This document shows, piece after piece, positions 57,738 through 64,000 of a DNA stretch of 64,000 nucleotides. The translations under genes were made by a program, and so were the position numbers. Numbering within the stretch: position 1 is the first letter of the stretch; each line of letters opens with the position of its first letter. The stretch spans positions 186,001 through 250,000 of the forward strand of contig CAVRGG010000004.1 in NCBI GenBank assembly GCA_963720695.1. The letters run 5' to 3'. The notes beneath the pieces were generated by a model. It did not search any database. It was not told the DNA's origin and saw only the letters and a list, made by a program, of their open reading frames with translations. Source of the DNA: UBA668 sp963720695. GTDB lineage: Bacteria; Actinomycetota; Acidimicrobiia; Acidimicrobiales; Ilumatobacteraceae.

Positions 57738-58521
57738 CCCCGAGTGGCGGTCGTTGACCGGCCGACTGGCGGCGCAGGTGCTCGGGCCCGACGACGCACC
57801 GCGCATCGTCTTCCTCCACGGCTTCACCCAGACCTCGAACTCCTGGAAGCCCGTGGCGGAGCGATTCGCGATGGGCGGCTATCAGACGATGCTGCTCGAC
57901 CTCCCCGGCCACGGGGGGTCGGCCACCGTTCGGGCCGACCTGCGACGGACGGCCGACATGATCACCACGCTGGGGGGCAAGGCGGTGTACGTCGGCTACA
58001 GCCTCGGCGGGCGAGCCGCGCTCCACGCGGCGCTGATGTACCCGAACGTCGTGCAGCGGCTGGTGGTCATCGGCGCCAATCCCGGGATCGACGGCGAGGA
58101 CGAGCGCGCCCGGCGCCGCGACGACGACGATGCGCTGATCGAGCGGCTGGAGTCCATCGGCGTGGAGGCATTCCTGAAGGAATGGATCGCGCTGCCCCTG
58201 TTCGGCGACCTTCACCTCTCCGATGCCGAGTTCGCCGACCGGGCGACGAACACCGTCGAAGGGCTGGCGAACAGCCTGCGCCTGGCGGGCACCGGGGCGC
58301 AGGGATCACTCTGGCCGCGGCTCAGGGAGCTGAACATGCCCGTGCTGGCGATGGCAGGCGCCGACGACCGCAAGTTCGCCCCGATCGCCCAGCAGATCGC
58401 CGCGATGGTGCCCCGTGGCTCCGCCGTGCTCATTCCGCACGCTGCCCACTCCGCACATCTGCAACAACCCGACGCGGTCGTCGCTGCGATCGCCGAGTGG
58501 ATCGCCGACAAGGCGCACTAG
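57727..58521 (+). CDS. menH: SHCHC synthase MenH (alpha/beta hydrolase)
   Basis: A 264-residue alpha/beta hydrolase. Nucleophile elbow VGYSLGGRAALHAAL, oxyanion region VFLHGFTQTSNSWKPV, and terminal HAAHSAHLQQPDAV with the catalytic His. The GYSLGGR motif and its place between menD and menA support MenH, which eliminates pyruvate to give SHCHC. A generic hydrolase is the alternative. GTG start overlapping the DsbA-family stop; convergent with menA, overlapping by 4 bases. Confidence 0.85.
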   Translation: MATDPEWRSLTGRLAAQVLGPDDAPRIVFLHGFTQTSNSWKPVAERFAMGGYQTMLLDLPGHGGSATVRADLRRTADMITTLGGKAVYVGYSLGGRAALHAALMYPNVVQRLVVIGANPGIDGEDERARRRDDDDALIERLESIGVEAFLKEWIALPLFGDLHLSDAEFADRATNTVEGLANSLRLAGTGAQGSLWPRLRELNMPVLAMAGADDRKFAPIAQQIAAMVPRGSAVLIPHAAHSAHLQQPDAVVAAIAEWIADKAH

Positions 58522-59393
58522 GCGGAGAGCGCGATCCCCAACGCTGTCAACAGCCCGGTGACCAACTGCACCTTGCCAGTACCACCCAGGACGGGGATCA
58601 GTGCTCGTCCGGATGCTCCGGCCCGGATGGCCTTCAGTGCCGGCACTGCAACGATGACGCCGGCGAGCCCGATGGCCGCCGCCGGTCGACCCGTGAGCGA
58701 CATCACCACGACGAGCACGAACGCCGCGCCCAGCAGTGCGACGTAGAACCAGCGGGTCCTCGCGTCCCCGAGGCGGACTGCGAGAGTCCGCTTGCCCACC
58801 TCCCGATCGGTGGGAATGTCGCGCAGGTTGTTCACGACCAGCAGCGCGCAGGCCAAGCAGCCCGCCACCACGCCTGCCAGCCAGGCCACCGCCGTGATCC
58901 GCTCGCACACGACGAACGTGGTACCCGCTGTTGCGACGAGGCCGAAGAAGACGAACACGAAGACCTCCCCCAGGCCCAGGTAGCCGTACGGCTTGGGCCC
59001 GCCGGTGTAGAACCAGCCGGCCAGGATCGCTGCGGCCCCCACGACGAGCAGCCACCAACTCGTCGCGATGGCGAGCACCAGACCCGCAACGGCGGCGAGA
59101 CCGAAGGCCAGGAACGCCGCCCGCTTCACGGCCGAGGGCGTGGCCAGCCCGCCGGCGACGAGACGAGTCGGTCCCACGCGGACCTCGTCGGTGCCTCGCA
59201 CGCCGTCGCTGTAGTCGTTGGCGTAGTTGACCCCGACCTGCAGCGCCAGCGACACGACGAGCGCGAGCGCGGCACGCCACCACACGGCGCCCGCTTCACC
59301 GACCGCCGCTGCGGTGCCGAGCGCGACGGGGACGACCGCCGCAGGGAGGGTTCGAGGACGGGCGCCGATCAGCCAACGATGCATCGTTGCCAT
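58518..59393 (-). CDS. menA: 1,4-dihydroxy-2-naphthoate polyprenyltransferase
   Basis: A 291-residue UbiA-family membrane enzyme with about eight helices that prenylates DHNA. First Asp-rich motif NYANDYSDGVRGTDE and second DIPTDREVGKRTL are intact; YTGGPKPYGYLGLGEVFVFV is a MenA signature. ATG 59393. It shares a short divergent region with menE. Confidence 0.95.
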   Translation of the reverse strand: MATMHRWLIGARPRTLPAAVVPVALGTAAAVGEAGAVWWRAALALVVSLALQVGVNYANDYSDGVRGTDEVRVGPTRLVAGGLATPSAVKRAAFLAFGLAAVAGLVLAIATSWWLLVVGAAAILAGWFYTGGPKPYGYLGLGEVFVFVFFGLVATAGTTFVVCERITAVAWLAGVVAGCLACALLVVNNLRDIPTDREVGKRTLAVRLGDARTRWFYVALLGAAFVLVVVMSLTGRPAAAIGLAGVIVAVPALKAIRAGASGRALIPVLGGTGKVQLVTGLLTALGIALSA

Positions 59394-59416
59394 TCTCGCT
59401 GAATACGCTCGACTCC

Positions 59417-60544
59417 GTGCCACATCTCGTCGCCGTCGACCTTCCGGGAGGACCCGAGTTCGTGGCGACGCTCCTGCGCGAGTGGGATGCTGGGAACGCG
59501 GTGATGCCCGTCGATCGCCGACTGCCGGCGACCGCCAGGGCGACCGTGATGGACGCACTGCAACCCGATCGACTCGTCGACGGCGACGGTCGCCACGCAC
59601 GACCTGGCCGTGGCGTCGACGAGGGTGACGCCCTGGTGGTGGCGACCAGCGGCTCGACCGGCGTTCCCAAGGGCGTCGTGCTGACCCACCGCGCCGTACA
59701 GGCGAGTGCCGAGGCGACCTCGGCACACCTCGGTATCACCAGCTCCGACACATGGCTCGCCTGCCTGCCGCTCGCCCACGTCGGCGGGCTGTCCGTCGTC
59801 ACCCGAGCCTTGGCCACGGGCACGGGCCTCATCGTGCACGACGGATTCGACGCCGGCGCCGTCACCGCCGCGGCGCGAGACGGCGCGACGGCGGTGTCGC
59901 TCGTCGCCACCGCGATGCGCAGGATCGATCCCACGCTCTTTCGCGTGATCGTCCTCGGCGGTGCTCGCCCACCGGCAGACCGCCCCGCGAACACACATGC
60001 GACCTATGGGCTCACCGAGACCGGAAGCGGGGTCGTCTACGACGGCCGTCCGCTCGCGGGCGTCGAGGTCCGCATCGAGCCCGACGGCGAGATCCTGCTC
60101 CGCGGCCCGATGCTGCTGCGCGCCTACCGAGACGACACCACTCCCCTCGACGGCGAGGGGTGGCTGCACACCGGGGACCTCGGCCGATGGCTGCCCGACG
60201 GGCGGCTGCACGTGGAGGGCCGCCGCGGCGACCTCATCATCACCGGCGGCGAGAACGTGTGGCCCGACGCTGTCGAGCTGGCGATCGGCACCCACCCCGG
60301 GGTCACCGAAGTGGCCGTGGCCGGCGTTCCCGACGACGAGTGGGGCCAGCGCGTGGTCGCCTGGGTCGTGCCCTCGACCGATTCCGAGGCGAGCCCGCCG
60401 ACACTGGCGTCGATCCGGCGACACGTCGCCGAGCGCCTCCCGATGTTCTGCGCCCCGAAGGAACTTCACCTGGTCCGGGCGTTGCCCCGAACGTCGCTCG
60501 GAAAGGTCCAGCGTCACCTCCTGACGGCACCATCACCGAACTAA
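59417..60544 (+). CDS. menE: o-Succinylbenzoate-CoA ligase MenE
   Basis: A 375-residue ANL ligase. Adenylate motif ALVVATSGSTGVPKGVVLTH, THATYGLTETGSG, DLIITGGENVWPDAVE and the terminal Lys motif RTSLGKVQRHLL. The short length and men neighbours identify MenE rather than a fatty acid ligase. GTG 59417; a TTG frame to 59387 overlaps menA. menB and menC are not in the window. Confidence 0.9.
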   Translation: MPHLVAVDLPGGPEFVATLLREWDAGNAVMPVDRRLPATARATVMDALQPDRLVDGDGRHARPGRGVDEGDALVVATSGSTGVPKGVVLTHRAVQASAEATSAHLGITSSDTWLACLPLAHVGGLSVVTRALATGTGLIVHDGFDAGAVTAAARDGATAVSLVATAMRRIDPTLFRVIVLGGARPPADRPANTHATYGLTETGSGVVYDGRPLAGVEVRIEPDGEILLRGPMLLRAYRDDTTPLDGEGWLHTGDLGRWLPDGRLHVEGRRGDLIITGGENVWPDAVELAIGTHPGVTEVAVAGVPDDEWGQRVVAWVVPSTDSEASPPTLASIRRHVAERLPMFCAPKELHLVRALPRTSLGKVQRHLLTAPSPN

Positions 60545-60554
60545 GGTGCCCGAG

Positions 60555-61364
60555 ATGGATGCTTCGCCGCGGGGGTCGCGGCTCGGCCTGGATGGCCGGG
60601 TCGCATTGGTGACCGGCGCGGGTTCCGGCATCGGCAAGGCGATCACCGAACGGTTCGTCGCCGAGGGCGCCACCGTCGTCGCCGCCGACATCGATCGCGC
60701 GTCCGTCGAAGCCTTGGCCGACGTGCACGGATCCAACGTGGTGCCGGTGCTGTGCGACGTCACGTCGGAGACGTCCGTGGCCGACGCGTGCTCGAAGGCG
60801 CTCGAGCTCGGCGGGTTGGACATCGCGGTCGCGAACGCCGGACGGGGCGGGTTCGCGCCGATCGTCGAACACCCGCTCGACGAGTGGAAGTCGATCATCG
60901 ACCTGTGCCTCACCGGGGTGTTCCTCACGGTCAAGCATGCAGCCGCGGCGATGCGCGACGGCGGCAGCATCATCACCATCGCGTCGCTGAACGCCACCCA
61001 GCCGTCGGCGGGAATGAGCGCCTACTGCACCGCGAAGGCGGGCGTGGTGATGTTCACCAAGGTCGCCGCGATGGAACTCGGCGCCCGACGGATTCGCGTC
61101 AATGCCATCGCCCCCGGGCTGGTCGAGACGAACGCCACCAGCGGCTTCTTCATGGTTCCGGGTGTCATCGAGGAGTTCGTCGACAACACGACGCTCGGGC
61201 GCTTCGGCCAACCCGACGACATCGCCGCGATGGCGGCGTTCCTCGCCAACGACGAGTCGTCGTTCGCCAGTGGCAGCGTGTTCGCGGTCGATGGTGGTGC
61301 GGCCACGAAGCGGTATCCGGATCTCCCGTCCGCCTTCGCCCGGTTCGCCGCTCCCACACGGTGA
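60555..61364 (+). CDS. Short-chain dehydrogenase/reductase
   Basis: A 269-residue SDR. Cofactor motif VTGAGSGIGKAI, ANAG (AVANAGRGG), Ser and Tyr-x-x-x-Lys of IASLNATQPSAGMSAYCTAK, and the C-terminal RIRVNAIAPGLVETN. The acidic residue after the second strand (AADIDRAS) suggests NAD preference. Follows menE by 10 bases; its stop overlaps the MFS start (GTGA). Substrate unknown. Confidence 0.9.
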   Translation: MDASPRGSRLGLDGRVALVTGAGSGIGKAITERFVAEGATVVAADIDRASVEALADVHGSNVVPVLCDVTSETSVADACSKALELGGLDIAVANAGRGGFAPIVEHPLDEWKSIIDLCLTGVFLTVKHAAAAMRDGGSIITIASLNATQPSAGMSAYCTAKAGVVMFTKVAAMELGARRIRVNAIAPGLVETNATSGFFMVPGVIEEFVDNTTLGRFGQPDDIAAMAAFLANDESSFASGSVFAVDGGAATKRYPDLPSAFARFAAPTR

Positions 61365-62671
61365 GTACCGCCCCGACTCCCCGCCTGCCCGCTGCCTACT
61401 GGCGGCTCTGGACCGCCAGCGCGATCTCCAACGTCGGCGACGGCGTCCTCATCGCCGCCCTTCCTCTGCTCGCCGCCCGTGTCACCGACAGCCGCGTGTC
61501 GGTCAGCCTCATCTCCACCTTCTTCGCCATCCCCTGGCTGCTGTTCGCGCTGCCCGCCGGCGCCCTCATCGATCGCGCCGACCGGCGGCGGGTGCTGGTC
61601 ACCGCCGACATGTTCCGCGGGGCCCTCATCGCCGGGGTCGCCGTCGTCGCCGCGTTCTCCGATGTGCAGATCTGGATGCTCTGGATCCTCGCCTTCGGGT
61701 TGGGCGTCGGCGAGGTGTTCTTCGACTCGACCTCGCAGACGATCCTGCCCGCCATCGTGCCGAGCGAGCAGTTGCAGCGGGCGAACGGGCTGCGGTACTC
61801 CGTGGAGATCACCGGGAACACCTTCGTCGGCGCTCCCCTCGGCAGCGTGCTCTTCGCCGCCGCGGTGTGGCTGCCGTTCGGTGTGGACGCGGCGAGCTTC
61901 GTGGCCGCGGCGACCCTCGCGGCGACGCTGCGCGGTTCGTTCAAGCCCGTCGGCCAGGAGTCGCCCCAGGGTTGGCGGCGCGAGATCCGCACGGGCTTCC
62001 GGTGGATGTGGCGCAGCCCGCTGCTGCGCAACCTCGCACTCTCGCTCGGTCTGACCAACCTCGCGTTCGCCGCCTGCGAGTCGACCTTCGTGTTGTTCGC
62101 CACCGAGGAGCTCGGCGTGAGCGACCGCATGTTCGGCGGCCTCATCGCGATCGTCGGCCTCGGCAGCGTGCTGGCCGGGCTGGCCGGTGGGTGGCTGGTC
62201 GCCAAGGTGGGCCGCCGGTTCGCGATCCTGGTGGCGGCGTTCACCCCCGTCGTCACGATGCTCGCCATCGGCACGGTGCCCGTCACCTGGTGGGTGGTGC
62301 TGATGACCACCGTGCAGGCGGTGATGATCACCATCTGGAGCATCATCGCCGTCACCCTGCGCCAGCAGATCGTGCCCGACCATCTCTTCGGTCGGGTGAA
62401 CAGCGTCTACCGCTGGTTCACCTGGGGGTCGATGCCGGTCGGCGCCCTGCTCGGTGGGCTCATCGCCTCACGGTTCGGGCTGCGTGCCCCCTACTTCTTC
62501 GGTGCGGCGACGATGTTCCTCGCCTACCTGCTGATCGTCGCCCAACTGCGCGAGCGCAACATCCAGGCGGCGATCGAAGCGAACACACCGCCGCCACTGG
62601 TCACCCTCGATCCGACGCCGCTCGCCATCGACCGCCATCCGCTCGACGTGATCCTCGACGAGTTGCTCTGA
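61361..62671 (+). CDS. MFS exporter
   Basis: A 436-residue transporter with about twelve membrane helices. The signature loop PAGALIDRADRRRVLVTADM lies between helices 2 and 3 and GWLVAKVGRRFAILVAAF repeats it in the second half. The family resembles MFS_3 enterobactin/macrolide exporters (WTASAISNVGDGVLIAALPL at the start). GTG 61361 coupled to the SDR. Substrate unknown. Convergent with the CNNM-type gene (16-base gap). Confidence 0.9.
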   Translation: MSTAPTPRLPAAYWRLWTASAISNVGDGVLIAALPLLAARVTDSRVSVSLISTFFAIPWLLFALPAGALIDRADRRRVLVTADMFRGALIAGVAVVAAFSDVQIWMLWILAFGLGVGEVFFDSTSQTILPAIVPSEQLQRANGLRYSVEITGNTFVGAPLGSVLFAAAVWLPFGVDAASFVAAATLAATLRGSFKPVGQESPQGWRREIRTGFRWMWRSPLLRNLALSLGLTNLAFAACESTFVLFATEELGVSDRMFGGLIAIVGLGSVLAGLAGGWLVAKVGRRFAILVAAFTPVVTMLAIGTVPVTWWVVLMTTVQAVMITIWSIIAVTLRQQIVPDHLFGRVNSVYRWFTWGSMPVGALLGGLIASRFGLRAPYFFGAATMFLAYLLIVAQLRERNIQAAIEANTPPPLVTLDPTPLAIDRHPLDVILDELL

Positions 62672-62687
62672 CGCGACGACCGAGTGG

Positions 62688-63989
62688 TCAGTCCCCGGTG
62701 TGCATGCTCGCGATGTCGTCCGCCTCGAGCGTCACCTTCACTCTTCGGATGCGCCGGCCGTCGATCTCTGCGGCGCTGAATCGCCATCCCTCACGAACCA
62801 GTGACTCACCCTCGTCGGGCACGTGCTCGAGGGTGCCGAACAGGAATCCCGCCACCGTGTCCCAGTCGTCGTCGGGGATCTCGGTGCCGAGCAGGTCGTT
62901 GAGGTCGTCGATCGACATGCCACCGTCGACGAGGTAGTTGCCGTCGGCGAGGCGCAGCACCTCGGCCTCCTCCTCGTCGTGCTCGTCGACGATCTCGCCG
63001 ACGAGCTCCTCGAGGCAGTCCTCCAGCGTGATGAGCCCGGCGAGCGCGCCGTACTCGTCGGCGACGAGCGCGAGGTGGAACTTCTCCGCCTGCATCTCCC
63101 GCATCAGCCGGTTGACGGGCTTGTTCTCGGGCACGAACCGCACCGGACGGATGAGCTCGGTGACCGGTTGGTCGCCACCACCGGCCCGCTCGATGCGCAC
63201 GAGGTCCTTCACGAACGCCAGCCCGAGGACGTCGTCGGCGCCCTCGTCGTCGTTCACGACGGGCACGCGGCTGTAGCCGTGCTCGAGCGCCAGGTCGAGG
63301 CCCTCGGTGATCGTGGCCGTGTGGGGCAGCGTGACGATGTCGGGTCGGGGCACCATCACCTCGCGGGCGATCGTGTCGCCGAACTCGATGATGCTCTCGA
63401 TGAGCTCGCGTTCCTCTTCCTCGATGACCTCGTCCTCGGCGGCGGTCTCGACGATGCCGAGGAGCTCGGATTCGGACACGAACGGCCCCTGCTCGAGGCC
63501 CTTGCCCTTGACGATCACGTTGGTCAGCTTGATGAGCAGACGCGAGATCCACTGCAGCGGCGGGAACGCGACCAGCACGGATGTCGGTCGGGCGGAGAAC
63601 AGCGCCGCACGCTGCGGGTACAGCACCGCGTAGGTCTTGGGCACCGCTTCGGCGAGCACGAAGAACACGACGACGTTGAGCACGACGCCGACCGCCACAC
63701 CGGCAGCGCCGAACAGCCTGCCGGCGACGATCGTGGTGAGCGTCGCCTGGACGATCTGACAGATGTTCACGGTGAGCAGCAGCGGGTTGACCCACCGTTC
63801 GGGCTCGTCGACGAGCCGCTTGAGCGCCTTGCCGGACTTGAGTCCCTTGTCGGCGAGCGAGCTCGCCCTCGGGCGCGTCATTCGCGACAGGCTCATCTCG
63901 GCGACCGAGAGGAAGATCAGCATGATCAGCAGGAAGAACGTGGCGATCACCATCAACAGGTCGACGGTGTTGAAGCCGGCTGCGATCAT
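62688..63989 (-). CDS. CNNM/CorC-type (DUF21-CBS-HlyC) membrane protein
   Basis: A 433-residue protein. DUF21 membrane domain with three to four helices (VIATFFLLIMLIFLSVAEMS; AVGVVLNVVVFFVLAEAVPK), paired CBS domains (EVMVPRPDIVTLPHTATITE; MQAEKFHLALVADEYGALAG) and a C-terminal CorC_HlyC domain (NYLVDGGMSIDDLNDLLGTE). Relatives act in magnesium/cobalt efflux. ATG 63989 lies close to the window edge, and the upstream context is out of view. Confidence 0.92.
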   Translation of the reverse strand: MIAAGFNTVDLLMVIATFFLLIMLIFLSVAEMSLSRMTRPRASSLADKGLKSGKALKRLVDEPERWVNPLLLTVNICQIVQATLTTIVAGRLFGAAGVAVGVVLNVVVFFVLAEAVPKTYAVLYPQRAALFSARPTSVLVAFPPLQWISRLLIKLTNVIVKGKGLEQGPFVSESELLGIVETAAEDEVIEEEERELIESIIEFGDTIAREVMVPRPDIVTLPHTATITEGLDLALEHGYSRVPVVNDDEGADDVLGLAFVKDLVRIERAGGGDQPVTELIRPVRFVPENKPVNRLMREMQAEKFHLALVADEYGALAGLITLEDCLEELVGEIVDEHDEEEAEVLRLADGNYLVDGGMSIDDLNDLLGTEIPDDDWDTVAGFLFGTLEHVPDEGESLVREGWRFSAAEIDGRRIRRVKVTLEADDIASMHTGD

Positions 63990-64000
63990 TCGGGCTGCTC

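Overview
The window is high-GC DNA (about two thirds G+C) from an actinobacterium. Menaquinone genes, an F420-type luciferase-like oxidoreductase, OmpR/MtrA-type two-component systems, an MtrB/LpqB-like pair, lipoproteins with Thr-rich linkers and a SARP-type regulator all point that way. The mix of terpene/acyl-CoA catabolism with acyl-CoA synthetases suggests an Acidimicrobiia (Ilumatobacter-like) genome. That placement is an inference, because no rRNA or other taxonomic marker lies in the window. No rRNA, tRNA, CRISPR array, insertion sequence or phage gene was found.

Layout. 1-14 kb is housekeeping: trpC (cut by the window edge), a quinol monooxygenase, a two-component pair, glycyl-tRNA synthetase, two lipoproteins, recO, two cis-prenyltransferase homologues, a DinG-like helicase and a second two-component pair. 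14-32 kb is an extracellular copper-protein region: a CopC-CopD fusion on the + strand, converging on a tight six-gene minus-strand operon. Read 5' to 3', that operon encodes a giant secreted beta-helix/jelly-roll protein (X), a Tat-exported multicopper oxidase (MCO-1), a second cupredoxin oxidase homologue (MCO-2), a third cupredoxin protein with repeats (U), a small anchored protein (T) and a subtilase. A SARP/AfsR-like regulator lies upstream, and a promoter-like region with three heptamer direct repeats separates the two. All genes in 14.1-31.8 kb are broken by many 1-2 base indels although their reading continues coherently across frames. 33.8-39.9 kb is an acyclic-terpene-type acyl-CoA carboxylase operon. 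40-45.6 kb holds an MtrA/STAS/MtrB/LpqB-like group followed by era. 45.6-53.4 kb is lipid and amide metabolism. 53.5-60.5 kb is a menaquinone cluster (menG, menF, menD, menH, menA, menE). An SDR, an MFS exporter and a CNNM/CorC-type protein close the window. No stretch longer than about 260 bases lacks a gene once the frame-disrupted genes are counted; the largest gap (40640-40893) carries a palindrome and a long hairpin.

Most notable. (1) The AhpD-like gene at 48676-49287 has an in-frame TGA at the second position of its CxxC motif. A hairpin follows at the same distance, and with the same GGUCU loop, as I recall for the E. coli fdhF SECIS, so it is probably a selenoprotein. (2) The two cis-prenyltransferase homologues look complementary. 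One has the catalytic DGNGR motif but no C-terminal RxG. The other, next to recO, lacks the catalytic motif but ends in RRFGG, as in DHDDS-NgBR type heteromeric enzymes. (3) The copper-protein operon with its SARP-like operator is a candidate undescribed extracellular oxidation or surface system.
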